A stretch of DNA of 64,000 nucleotides, from NCBI RefSeq assembly GCF_000485595.1, contig NW_014577178.1:57669-121668 (forward strand), in the 5' to 3' direction. This document shows positions 27,136-40,247 of the stretch, piece after piece. Source of the DNA: Priapulus caudatus. Its lineage: Eukaryota > Priapulida > Priapulimorpha > Priapulimorphida > Priapulidae. Under the pieces are notes generated by a model. It had not been told where the DNA came from and made no database searches. It was given only the letters and a program-made list of their open reading frames with translations. The first letter of the stretch is position 1; the number at the start of each line of letters is the position of its first letter. The translations under genes and the position numbers were made by a program.

Positions 27136-27893
27136 AATGAAAGTGTCAATGACACTGTAGCTCACCACAAAAAAACACACAAATGAGTGAGTAAGAAGAA
27201 GTCAGTTTTAATTGAGCAACCATCGACGTACATTATAGAAACGATTGCCATCTGTATATCGCAATAATAATTTATAAACCAAAATGAATCACAATTTGTG
27301 ACCGTAGATGGCGCTATACCCGCTTTGTAGTGATGGCGCTTGAAATAAATAGGTTATGCTGCGTTCCGACATGTTTTGTAAATCTTTACTCTAATGTAGA
27401 CGTTTTATCGGCAGAGTGGAGAGGAAATACCAATTTTGCATTAAAGATATTGTCAATGAAATCTTGTAAAACGAACCAGACGAGTGTGCATGACACCACA
27501 GACTGTTTGTGTTTATATAATATGCTATATAATTGCCAAACCCTACCTAATTTGCATAATTTTTTTTTTTAAATATTAAAACCCCTAGCCCTTATTCATT
27601 CACATACCAAAAATGAGCAAAATTCGTTGAACCTGAACTGACTAATGGCAATTCCCATTTTTGCCAAAAAATTGCCGTGGCTCGAAAGTACGTCGACTGG
27701 CGTGCTTCGAAATAGGACGTTCCATATGGGAGCATAGCAGTAACAACTACACCCAATTTCAAACATGTGGGTCAAACGATTCCTGAGTTATCGTTGACCG
27801 AAACCAAATGTTGACGAACGGACGGACGGACGTACGACGGACGACGACCCATGGCAATAGCTCAACTTGACGATGTCAAGGTGAGCTAAAAAT
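27136..27893. mobile_element. Block D: Helitron/HINE-like non-autonomous element, copy D1
   Basis: A 758-bp element also found at 57996-58742 in unrelated surroundings. The left end has a hairpin AGTGTCA-A-TGACACT, then TAGCTCACC. The right end has ACGG tetranucleotide repeats, then a 31-nt hairpin whose outer arm ends GGTGAGCTA, the complement of the left TAGCTCACC, then AAAAAT. Subterminal inverted repeats plus hairpins near both ends and T/A-rich termini resemble helentron-associated (HINE) elements common in molluscs. It has no coding capacity. No target duplication is obvious, as expected for this class. Confidence 0.65.
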
Positions 27894-29848
27894 TAAAGCT
27901 ATCTCTTTAGCAAATCCAAACATGCCAACAAAGGTTAAAACAAATAATGACCAACGTTTTATGATCACATCACAAGTTAAAGACAAATTAACCACTAGCT
28001 CTGCTGCCATGTCTTCCATCGTGGTACACACGAGACATTCTCATTATTCTAAAAGACTGTTATGAATCTATGGTGTAATAAAAAATTTGCACAACTAAAC
28101 ATCTGACATAATTTTCCCTTCTCGTCTTATCGCAATCACTGATGTGTGATGCACGCACGCACGAATGCACGGGCGCACGCGGCTGCACGGGCACACGTTA
28201 ACCCCCCACGAATACACACGCAGCAGTCTATTCTTTACAGTTAATTAACGACAGTATTTCACACGAGTTTATTATGCCGCTGTTCAATTAAAACCTTCTC
28301 GGCATGAATTAGGCTCAAATTATCGAACAGGCACATAGGAGTGCCAGCGCCGAGCGATCGTAACTCTACAAAGTGCCAAAAAACACGAAGCATGGGAGCT
28401 GGCAGCTGTCTGATATGAACTTCCTTGTTAGTTACCTTTTCTTGCAACCAGCAATTAGATGGGATTTTTTTGCATGCATTGGTATAGTAGGTGCAATGAA
28501 AACTACATGATAAAAGCAAGTGTTCAATACTCCGCACAAGAAAAAGAACTCTTGAACAAGTTGTTAAAAATAAATAATAGAGTGCAACCCGCAAAGTAGA
28601 TTTCATTTTTTCATGTCTATATTTTGAGACCAATTAGCTTTCTCGGGTGCTTTTAATGAATTTCTACATGCATTAAAATTCCAGCGCTTTGCAGTAGTAT
28701 CCTTGACGTCTACACACACGCACATGTGCATGCATGCTTGTGGAGCCCGCGTACACATACATACGCACGCCCATAAACACGTGCATGCATGCATGCACAC
28801 TCGTATGCGTCCACACATACACATGAGCTAAACAAGTACACACGCATACATGCATATATCAGTAACGCATAAAAATTGAACAGCACAGCTTCTACTATTC
28901 TTAAACATTGTTTACAATGTTTCACTGTTAGGAATGTAAACAACTGCCTACATAACACATACACACAATGGAATCGCCAGTCATTCTTAGAAAATCATGG
29001 CTTCATGCACATGTTGATTCTACATGTACGTCACAAAGACTCCTGTACGCACACAAACCCATCCGACGCCGAGAACATTTTGAATAGATGCAAGGCAAAT
29101 AACGACATCATTGCGTGCCTAACTTTAATTAAAAATAGCAGCACATTCACTAGGCTCTGACAGCTATTCATATATTCGTTAGTGAGACATTATTGTTCTT
29201 GTCCTGCGTGAATAGAATCAATACGTGGTCGCTGGCAAACGCAGCAGTGTACACCCAGGCCGCATCCAGCGCTGTTTATGATGCATTGAATTGGTCTGAT
29301 CTCGGCAATCGTGTAGCATTTACAGTGCTTTCTGCCAGTTACGTTGCCACGCTTAGCAGATTCATGATAGGATTTCATTCCATGAAATCTGAACTACTAC
29401 AGACATTAGACAAAGTCAAATAAATGTGTTTTTTTGTAGAAACAGTAGACCTGATATTATAATCTATAAGCTGATACACCTATATGAACCGTAAACTATT
29501 TCTAAGTAGAAAGGGATCACAAGTCACTACTAAGGTACGTTTTCTAGAGGTGGTAATCACACACGCGAAAAAAATAGTGAGTCTACGTTAACATACGTAT
29601 AATAGAAGCTACGACAACACACAAGCAGATAAAAACGTTTCTGCATGGCACCATGTAACGGTAAGACGTGTCTTTACTGACTAGACGTAATATAATATCA
29701 ATATTATCTATTTATTTCTATTGATAATAAGTAAGAATAACACGTAAGGTCAGTGGATGGTCGAATTAGGTTATATATGCCTTATATATAGCAAAATTTG
29801 ATAGCCAGCGTCTGATATCTTGATATACGCTTGTAGCTCTTAAATAAA
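27894..29848. repeat. Block F, copy F1 (~1.95 kb)
   Basis: AT-rich DNA with a TGCA/CA-rich stretch (28705-28850). A second, heavily altered copy lies at 44478-46907. The copies share order throughout but the later one has frequent extra bases. Frames at 28259-28964 are not convincing genes. Confidence 0.75.
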
Positions 29849-31059
29849 GATATATATATATATATATATATACAATTCATGCAGACCAAATAATCTTAGA
29901 AATAAACAATCGCTAGAAAATGGGCTTGATATAAAAATGGTTGTAAGGATTATAGGCAGGCTGTATAATTACAGTTGGCACTTTATACAGTTATTACAGT
30001 GGAATATGCCCGACCGCGAGTGGAAATAAATGGTCCATATCAAACAACCAGGTCCAAATAACCCAGTTGAGGCTAGAACACTGGTGTAAGCAAAATCTTC
30101 GCCCGGCATTTGTCGCTTATCGTGATATAATAGTTTTGGATGGCGTCAATTGCAAACAAAGACGCAAGGAATACTATAACCACTTTTATTATGTACACTA
30201 TACACTTACACAATTTTTTTAAATAATGGGTGCAATTTATTAAAACATTATTAGCCAGAAACATCAGTCAATGCAAATGATAATTTTATAAAATACTAGC
30301 GGGATACCCGCGGCGTTGCCTGGGGAAATCAGTGGCGTTACTCAGTTGATGAGCGCTTGGTTGAAAGGAAAATACCCAAAAAATCTAACTATCTATCTAT
30401 CCATGCATCCATGCATGCATCCATCCCATTCCATGCCATCCCCTCCCATCCCATCCCACCCCATCCCATCGCATCTCATGCCATCCCATGACATGGCCAT
30501 GGCATTGCCGTCCGTGCATGCCATATATGCCATCGCACCGCATCCCATCCAATGCCATCCCATCCCATCCCATCCCATGCCATCGCATGGCATCCCATGC
30601 GTTCGCATGCGCATCCCAAACAGTAAAAAATAATAAGAAATCAAAAGATAAAAGACATTAAATATAAAAAATTAAAATTTAAATAATACATACTAAAGAG
30701 GTAGGTAAAGGGAGAAAAAAAAGGAAAAGAGGAAAATAAGTTCCCCAGCTGCATGGGACTCGAACCCGGAATCCCCTGGTGTAGGAAACGGATGTTCTAA
30801 GCCGATTAGGCCAATGCGCCCGTTAAGGTATACCCCATGGATTCACACTCACGTGATGCTAATCTGTACGCAGCCGCCATCTATTGATGATTATAATTTT
30901 TTTAATTTCTCCCAGACGTGCTGATTCTGAAAAGTATCTTTAGTTTTCCCTAGGCGCGTGGAGTTCTCTAGTTATGCGAGATGAACTAATTCGGCTGAAC
31001 AAACTTTGTATATATAGGCGATAAGACACTAGACCAGTGAGGAAGAGAGAGAGAGAGTG
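29849..31059. repeat. Block C, copy C2
   Basis: Same content as 25928-27135, with small indels and a shorter pentamer satellite (30412-30617). It is preceded by gatacgcttgtagctcttaa, the same sequence that precedes the third copy at about 41864. Confidence 0.8.
30748..30820 (-). ncRNA. tRNA-derived SINE-like head, second copy
   Basis: Matches the tRNA-like stretch at 26832-26900 with small insertions (for example atcccctggt and aagccgat). The B box GGTTCGAGTCC is intact, while the A-box region carries an extra base. Confidence 0.55.
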
Positions 31060-31232
31060 AATGAAAGTGTCAATGACACTGTAGCTCACCACAAAAAAAA
31101 ACACAAATGAGTTGAGTAAAAAGAAGTCATTTTAATTGAGCAACCATCGACAGTACATTATAGAAACGATTGCCATCGTATATCGCAATAATAATTTATA
31201 GAACCAAAATGAATCACAATTGTGACCGTAGA
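31060..31232. mobile_element. Block D, truncated copy D2 (5'-most ~170 bp)
   Basis: Follows block C as in copy 1, but after gaccgtagatggcg it switches to a CACATA microsatellite and block E. The rest of the element is absent. Confidence 0.75.
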
Positions 31233-31241
31233 TGGCGACAC

Positions 31242-31300
<59 letters not shown>

Positions 31301-32649
31301 TGCACGCGCGCGCGCAGAGACCCACGCACGCACGAACGCACGCACACACACGTATATATATCAGTCATTCACAGCCTAACACTTAGCATTTTGCTTCAGC
31401 TATCCAACTTCGCTAACCGGTCCTTTAAACACAGTCAACACATGTAGATGTTCCATGCTTGCACTTCTCAATTCGGCATAAAAAGGAGAATGACTTTAGT
31501 CTTTTGAATTGAAACCGGGAGCCTTTTGTGATGTAAATGATGTTAGAAACTAGGATTCATCATCCTTGAGCAGCTTATTCTTCAATAAAAGCCTTCAACT
31601 GGTATTTTTATATTTTCATGCTAATTCTCTCTTTCAGTTTCATATATAACGACCACGTACGCGTCCCTCAAAATACTGTACGAAATAAACAGTATAGCTT
31701 AAAGACGTCCAGGTGTAAGATATGTTGTTTTGCATAGAACGCTAGTGCTTGCAGCAAGAAGTACTAATTGAAGCATTAAGAGGTCAGATAACTACTAGCT
31801 ATTCTCTGCTCAAAATGTACTTAAATCAGCACATACACGTTTGGTAATACATAATAAACTATACTGACTTTACACGCAGCATTTGACTTTGGAATCATGC
31901 ACCTATGCGCCATACACGCATGCACGCAGGCACAACAGATGAGTGCAGGCTCCTCGCCTATTTAACTGAACAGATATGACACGTTATTAGCAGCAATGCA
32001 ATAAATCCGAACTTCTTTGGTAATGACTTGCAATAAATTTTAACATCAATAGATAGGGTAATTTTATAAATTCTTTGCATCAAGGCTCTTTCCTCTCAAC
32101 CAATTTTCGGAACCGCTATTAGGTAGCTATTTATATGGCAAATAACATCACCACACTTTACGACGATTAGCCGACTTTCGTAGACTAAAATGTGCAAATT
32201 AATGACACCGCAATCACAAATCCAAATTGGGAAAGCTGAAATTGTATTACATCTCAAATGATGCGCCTTTCAAATTTTACTATTTCTGTTTCAATGCGCT
32301 TTTGCTAGTCAGAAATAAATTATAGCATGATTACCACATAGCGGTTCGACACTTGCACAATTTACACCTCGTGAGACTTGTTAGCACTTGCCACACACAC
32401 ACACTGGTTCACAATCAGCAGCCCTCGCACTTCACACACGGCCATATTGATTTCCGACGCTTGGTATTCTATTTACAGGGATTTGTCAGAAATGCCATGA
32501 TCTGCCTTTCAGTATAATACACTGAATTTAGTAATGGCGGCCGATAGAGTCGTGGAACCATGGTTTTTCGTGCAGTTACCATTCGTATATGTATACGATC
32601 CAATGACAAGCTGTTATATAATTGTATTATTTGTATATATGTGTACACA

Positions 32650-32694
<45 letters not shown>
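31233..32694. repeat. Block E, copy E2, flanked by microsatellites
   Basis: Starts with a (CACATA)n tract (31239-31297) and ends with a (CACG)n(CA)n tract (32646-32694). The unique part in between recurs at 40196-41815 with many single-base insertions. No gene recognised. Confidence 0.8.
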
Positions 32695-32699
<5 letters not shown>

Positions 32700-35600
32700 A
32701 TAATACTGGAGCAAACTATTACTAATCTGAGTTGATATTTAACTGCATCTGCCAACTGTTACATCTGACACGTTAGGAGATATTAATAAGCCATCAATAT
32801 GTGGCAATTTCAGGCGCTTGGCAGGACGTATAACTGCAACCTTATCTTGGAGACAATAAATTCTGCCGCGAGAGCTTGTTTACTGGTCCCCGTAGTGTTG
32901 GTTCTAAGCCGAAATGTGTTAGCACTGTAAGGCAGGCATACAAAGTATCTCATATGAAGGTACTTTTCAAACAAACTGTTTCGCCATATCCCTAAGAAAG
33001 CCTCCAAGCAACAGTATTTGGGAGGTAAAGCTACAACTGCAAACGCAATACACTAGCTATTAACTATTCTGAACAGCAATTCCTGAACACAAACAACAAG
33101 GCTTTGCTAAATCGTGTGGTTTTCATAATAATGAATGTTACTCTGCAATGATTGCGTTCAACTACTATGATAGCAAGAGCTAACAATGAGTAAACTATAA
33201 AAAAAATTACTCCTTATGTAAATCGAGTGTTACTAGTAAGTTACTAGAAAGAACATTGTCACATATTTATAGCACAGAATTTAGAACTATAACTTTATAA
33301 AAGTTAAGTAAAATGGTAAAAATTAAAATGGCCATTTCATTGTAGGAACTACATGCATACTTTGAAGGAACACGACAAACGATGCAACATATATATTATT
33401 GTTTAGGATAACAGATTTAACCAATATTTTTCTCCATAGGCAAAACAGCACGAGTGGTGAAAATGAGGTACGCGATACAAAGAATAAAAATCTACATGTG
33501 CAGCATAGACACTTTCAGTAAGATCCTACAGCTGGCGTTGGCGTCTATAGAAACTTGAGTAACATTTTCCTAACCATGCAGTTATAACCCATATATTACC
33601 CTGTATAAAAATAATTAGGACAGTGATAACAAGCTCAATGGGGCGTTTTTGTACTAGGGAGATGCCGTAAATGACTTTTAAACTACGCTTTGCATTGTCA
33701 TCTTCGTTGCATTTCTTTTGTGTAAATGAATGTTTGTTGTGCTTTACATTGTGCCACCCCAATTGAATTATCTGTTTATTTCCTATCCACAGAGACGACT
33801 TTAGGCTTAACATTCACCTGGGGGGGGGGGTGTTCTAAGTTCACTAATGTCTCTCACAAAACCAGCAACAATGATTTCTGCCTGCAGTTTCATCCCCTTG
33901 ACACCCTATACAGGACAGAAAATTAAAAATTCAATGCCAAGAATCTTCTGTTCATTAGCCGAATTATAAAAGCATCGTTAATGGGTCATTGTTTCCCATA
34001 TGCAAGACCATAGGCAATTAAATTTTAGCGGGTAGCACGCTTATAGAATTAAATTATGGCTCTATTTCCATATGAATAGGTCGGGGGAAAATGGGTCGTC
34101 GATCGTTAATAAAATGGCGATTGTAGCTTTTATAAAGGCTTATCAATGCTCGTATGTTTGCGTATAACAAACAATACAAAAACGCATTTTATTATAATAA
34201 AAGCACTACGTTTTAAAGCATATATATATATATGCCATATGAATTAATGACAAGACGTTTATCTTACTGTATATTACTATAGTATTTAATCAGGTATTGA
34301 AACCATAGCATATTAAACCCTAAAACCGCGACCAAGTTTCTAGAATATATAATTAGCTCCTGAAAATTAGCAAGCTCTAATAAAACGCGTGCACACGCGC
34401 CGTACGGTGGATCAAAAACAGATGAGTTACAAAAATTGACACAGATTTCCCCATTAACATTATATGAATAATTCTGATGAATAGCCGTGAACATTAGAAA
34501 ACCATATGTGGCAGCCAATATGCTGTGCCCTGCATTAAGAATGCTGTGATCGTATGGTTAGAGACGATGCCTTCTAGCAATTAAACCTTGCACAAAAATA
34601 AACCCAGTAATCACTATAATCACCAAGACAAAAAGAACACCGGTGTGGCCCAGCAGACCATAGCCCTGTATTGCTCTTAGCAAGTAACATACAAAATAGG
34701 TTCATGACATGACACCACCATACATCAGGGCCACCATACTAGAGAGACAGAAGCGGGTGTTTATTTGCACGATTTTCATCCAACACGGTTCTCTCCTGCT
34801 ATTACTCCCTATAATTAATTCACCACCTTATATACTCAGCTCATCGTATACAATGATCAAGCCGCGTATTCATCAATCTACGCCCATTATCTAGGGCATG
34901 AATTAGACAGTGAGTTAACAGTTAATTTGGTTTCATGAATTCATAACATAGCAACATATGTCCGTGAAAATGCCAGCTAGAATTTGGCTTGTGTAAAAAC
35001 GGCATAGCACGGTAGACATCTGGCTCCCACTGCTCACCAAAAAGCAGTGAGCAACAAAATGAACAATCTCCTCCGGGAGGCAAATAATTACCACTCATTA
35101 ATAATGAAGCCAAATTGATAAATAATAAACTACTTCATTTCCTCTGCAGTACATTTGCACAAAAAGCAACAAAGGTTAAATTTTAAAACAATTTCTCAGG
35201 AGACGCAGACTATGGCCTTCCAATCAAATCCAGTCACAAACATAATTGCAACATTATCTCCGTTTGTCTCACTAGCACGCATATTTTAAAATTCAAATAA
35301 ACATCACAAATGACTCACTAGGAAAATCAGAGCATACAATACATTTATAGTTCCTGATAAACACGGAGCATAACCATGTAATGTTCCTTCTATAGTTAGC
35401 AGATGCACATTGCTGGCATAATCACAGAAATAATACTAAAAGACTATAGAATAAGTTAGACCTATAGAATAGCTATAGAACTACAGAGTAGAATACCATA
35501 GATAACTATGGAATAGAAATACAGAATAATACTATAGTGTCTCTATGTATTTCTATAGGCACAATGAAAGTAAGACATTGTAATTTGCAACATTGTGGAA

Positions 35601-37848
35601 CATTGTAAAATGACAAGTAAGACATTGTAACTGGCAACATTGTGAAACATTGTAAAATGACAAGTAAGACATGATAAAGCTGGCCTCATATCCCTTGCTG
35701 TTCCCCTTCTGCGCAGTTATAACAGGTGCGTAAAAATTGAAATATTGTAGACTGCTTTTCTTAACATACACGCACACAGCAATGCACGCACGCTGGGCAC
35801 GGCAAAACAGCTAGGGCATCTAAAAAAATTCCATTTAGTCAAACTTAGAACTGTAACTAATAATTTGAAACAAATGGTAGCTGATAAAAGTAGCTTAACA
35901 GCTAGGGCAAGTGCGAGGCAATGAAACCGAAGCCAAACATGCTGTATCATTCTCGCTATGTTTTTGTTCTTGTTGTGAAATTTGTGTAATGCAAGCAAAA
36001 AAATGTGAAAATCCAAGTTCATGAAAATCCCTAAAATAATCCGGTTAAATTTTTAAAATGTTGGGCTGAGAGTGTTCAGGTTTTATGCCAAAACCTCACA
36101 ATAAAACTCCTTTTAACCACATAATAGAAAAAATAAGAGAGCTTCACACTTACCCTTGCATCGTAAGAACTGCTTGTATTGTTTGCAGTCCATGAATCGG
36201 ACTCGGGAACAACTGCAATAACATAGAAAAATGCCGGCACGTGAGTCACATATATTCAATAACAGAAAATAGCTGGAAAATTCACTGAAACCGTCATGAA
36301 TTAATTCAATATCCATAATAATGTAAATCTGTCATTATAGAAAATGCCAGTTGTCCTTCAAACCCTTTGCCAGTTGATACCGAAATTGGTAATAAGTTCA
36401 ACTTTAAAATTTCAGAATTTTAACAAAGATATACATAAATGAAAGCACACACGCGCGCACTCACACACGCACGCACGCATGCACACACATTTTTGTTATA
36501 GCTATATACTGCTAAAACAAAATTGTCTGATTATACCCTGCCACAGGAATGCTAAGCTGTCAGAATCAATTCCCAATTTCCTTAAATGTTCAACGCAGAG
36601 AACAATACTGATGGAGAGCGACCCAGGCAGAAGTACTTATTCCATCAATTCAGCCATTCCAACTGATATGATCCCCTAATGGGGTTATTATCACTGGTAA
36701 TTCATGCAGACAAATTTTTAATTGAATCTGTGGCTGCGAGCTCTGCGCGTAACTCGGCTGGATCAATCTCGCATTATCATAGCCTTTATCTGTCCAGTAG
36801 GCAAACTCCAGTTTTCTTCGGAAAAGTTTATCCCTTTTCCTATTACGGCTCACAGGAGTGGAGAGACATGCATCTCGGCAAAAATCATTGCTCACGTAAA
36901 GCTACCCTCGCGCCTATCCTGCCTTCACACTCACGGAGTGTTAGAGTATTTATAAGCTCAATCAACAAGATCGCTGTTGACACAAATCTTACATTCTACG
37001 TCATTCCTCGCAATTCCCCTACCAGAAGCCAGACGCTTCCTTAAAATATTTCACCACATTTATTATATTAAAATGCCATTATATGCACACACGCACACAC
37101 ACGAGCGCGCGCACGCACACATGCACATGCATACACATATATTTGTTATGACCTCGAGGTATCTCTTAAGGGATAAAACCTGCATATATAAGTTTATAAT
37201 AACATGCCACATTGCAGCATGTTGTACTACAAATGATTACCTATATAATCACACTAAGTTAAGAGTTAATGAAATATGGTATGTCTAGAAGAGGACATTA
37301 ATTCTACGTACAGGTACGACACGAGTTATAATTATATCTGTCTGAGATCTGTAATTAAGCCTGAGAACATGGCTATAGCTGGTAAGTGCTGCTAGAGCAT
37401 TAATGTGTTAATTCTCATTAGGTTAAGCTTGGTCGAAAGGGTTTTGCTACATCTTGGGTTTTAGTTTTTCATACAACTAATTCTATATATTATTTATACA
37501 ATAAATAATAAATTAATTATTTTATTTTATTTGTATGAATAACGAAAATCATACACACAGGTAAAATAGCATCGTACCTAAACAAATATACACCCGTTTT
37601 CTAAACAGGGTCATGTAGCAGTGTAATAAAATCAGGTCTAAGGTTCCTAAAACATAGATAGTTCTCTTATTATAATACATAAAATGTAGAAAGAAAAGGC
37701 GTAAATGACCTGCAGTGCAAGGTACCTGATAAGGAAACCACCCTTATCAAGTTCAATTAGATCACAGATTCCAGAAGATCTGACACAGGAACAATGCATG
37801 GTGACATCGAAAACTGAGACATACCCTAACATTTTTGCAGGGCGCCCT
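32695..37848. repeat. Duplicated block A, copy A2 (5.15 kb)
   Basis: Counterpart of 20647-25843. It lacks the 45-bp palindromic insertion and has one extra TA near 34220. At its right end it continues from GGGCGCCCT into the GGGCG-type minisatellite. Confidence 0.85.
36154..36212 (-). CDS. Second, identical copy of the 59-nt E-protein-like exon (block A2)
   Basis: Same splice sites and sequence as 24149-24207. Because 59 is not a multiple of three, including both copies in one mRNA would enter the next exon out of frame and reach TGA within about ten codons. If the duplication is real, the two exons must therefore be mutually exclusive or one is skipped. If it is an assembly duplicate, only one exists. 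Confidence 0.55.
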
Positions 37849-38720
37849 TCTCTCTGGAGGGCGTTTGCAGGGCGTTAGAAGGGCGCCCTGCAAACGCCCT
37901 CCATAAGTGCTACGCCCTGCAAACGCCCTCCTGAGACTTAGATATTTTAGCGTATGCCCTGCAAACGCCCTTCTGAAACTTAGATATTTTAGCGTATGCC
38001 CTGCAAACGCCCTTCTGAAACTTAGATATTTTAGGGCAGTATGGCCGCTGGGCAAACGCGGCTCATTGCTGATAACTCGATATTTTAGACGAATTGTAGA
38101 TGCAGCGAAAGATTCCAGAAAGATTACTGAACAGGCAGACAATGCATAGGTGACAGTCGACAACTAGCACATCCGCTAACATTTTTGCCAGGGCGCCCTT
38201 CTCTCTGAGGGCGTTTGAGGGGCCGTTATGAAGGGCGTCCCTGGCAAACGCCGCTCCTGAGACTTAGATATATTTAGCGTATAGCCTGCAAACGCCCTTC
38301 TGAAACTTAGATATTTTAGCGTATGCCCTGCAAACGCCCTTCTGAAACTCAGATATTTTAGCGAATTAGATCACAGATTCCAGAAGATCTGACACAGGAA
38401 CAATGCATGGTGAACATCGAAAAACTGAGACCATCGCTAACATTGTTTGCAGGGCGCCCTTCTCTCATGGAGGGCGTTTTGCAGGCGTTAGCAAGGCGCG
38501 CCTTGCAAACTCCCTCCTAGAGACTAGATATTTTTAGCGTATGCCCTCAAACGCCCGCTTCTTGAAACTTAGATATTTTAGCGTCATGCGCCTGGCAAAG
38601 CGCCCTTCTGAAACTTAGATATTTTTAGGCGAATTAGCGATCAAGATTCCGAGAGAGCAATGGCTGACACCAAGGAACAATTGCACTGGTGTACAACATC
38701 GAAAACTGAGACAATATGCA
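37849..38720. repeat. GC-rich minisatellite with 42-bp units and ~290-bp higher-order repeat
   Basis: The 42-bp unit CTGAAACTTAGATATTTTAG + CGTATGCCCTGCAAACGCCCTT is repeated in tandem. Groups of units alternate with a segment that resembles the end of block A (gattccagaagatctgacac ... aaaactgagac), seen at about 37765, 38110, 38369 and 38645. A 19-bp-arm hairpin built on GGAGGGCGTTTGCAGGGCG spans 37856-37902. Later copies are increasingly interrupted by single-base insertions. Confidence 0.8.
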
Positions 38721-39759
38721 CAAAAGAAATTGTCGTGAAACCCATAAAACTAAATATATCGCGAAACAGTTTAAATAAATAACACCCAACATATACTCGC
38801 ATATCACATGATATTACATTGACAGGGAACAACTTAATTCTTGAAGATGTGATTTAAAATTTCAGTAGTGATAAGCTTTCATTATACGCGTGCAGGCATA
38901 CACCTCAAATTAGGCGAATATTATATAGACTGTGGACGGAGGAAAAGATAGGGCAGGGGATGCAGCGTCACGAAACAAATTTGGCGTGGATGAAAACTTA
39001 GGTGAGAGATGGAACAGGGATATTGATAAGTTGAAGAAGAATAAAGGGGTAGGCGGTAGCGAAAATGCTAGAGGGCAGAGGCATTAAGCGAAAGAAGACG
39101 CAGGTAAATGGTGAGAGCAGGAAAAAATAAAATGGGCATGAAGTTAATCGCAAGAAGAAAAATTAAGTATATATGCGGCAGAAGACGAAAGGGTGAAAAC
39201 AAGTGGATCATGTTTTTAAGTGTGGGAAAGAGAGAAGAGAATAAGACAGGAAGAGGACGATATCGTATGATGATGTCTGGCATTATGATACATTTTGGCT
39301 TCTCGGCGCGAAATCGTGTTAAAGTGTTAAATGAATTATAACAGCGTTCACACACGCGTTTAATATTCTTTGCCGGCTGCTGTCCTGCCTTACGAAACCA
39401 CGCTTCTCTTTCCCAGTCTTCTGATCTCCATAAGTCCCATACAACGCGCTTCCCCGCTTTCCCTCACTCCCTTTTCTCCTTGAGCCGGCGGACTCCCGCG
39501 TCAACTCAGCTGTGTGCTGCCAGTATGACTCGATATACAGAGTCTACCTCTTCCAAATTGAAAAATACGGCTGAGACGCTTTCGTCAAGAAATGAGCATC
39601 GTTATAGTAGCAAAATATAATTTCCTATTTTTGCCCGTAATAGTCTTCGGCAGCTGAGTAATTAGCCCGCAGCGCTAGGCAGGCATCAGTAGTCTGAAGC
39701 ACGCACGTATGCTCCACCAGGCTAGGCTACGGTCCGGCCGCAATCGCACGCAGCCCAAC
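38721..39759. other. Single-copy-looking segment, purine-rich at 38.93-39.3 kb
   Basis: A 1-kb stretch without a counterpart elsewhere in the window. From 38930 to 39260 the plus strand is unusually rich in A and G. No gene recognised. Confidence 0.45.
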
Positions 39760-40195
39760 GCACGCACGAAGCACACAGCGCGCGCGCGGCAACGCAGCGC
39801 ACTGGCCACACACATCCACGTACACCCGCGCCAGCAGAGGCGCACGCACGCACCCATCAGCAGTACACGCTACACACACGACGCACACAAGGCGCAAGCA
39901 CGCACGCACACACACCGGCACACACACAGACCGCAGCGCAACGCGCGCGCCACGACGCCAGCACGCACTGCACAGCACGCACACACGCGTACGCGCGCCG
40001 CAGCAACAGCACGCACGCACGCACGACACACAGCCCAGAGACGCAAGCACACCACACACAGCACACACACACAGACACATACACGCTAGCAACACACATA
40101 TATATACAGCACACGCGCACTAGGCGCAGACACGCACACAGCACACGCACACGCACTACGGCATGTTACGCCGATACGCAACACATATCACATAC
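39760..40195. repeat. Irregular CA/CGCA-rich tract
   Basis: A long CACG/CGCA/ACAC sequence like other microsatellites in the window, but broken by many single-base changes. Frames across it read as His/Thr/Arg or Cys/Val and are not genes. Confidence 0.85.
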
Positions 40196-40204
40196 ACATA
40201 GCAC

Positions 40205-40247
<43 letters not shown>

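Noticed and set aside
37849-38720. CRISPR-like array
   Set aside because: Repeats are contiguous tandem units without unique spacers, in a eukaryotic context.
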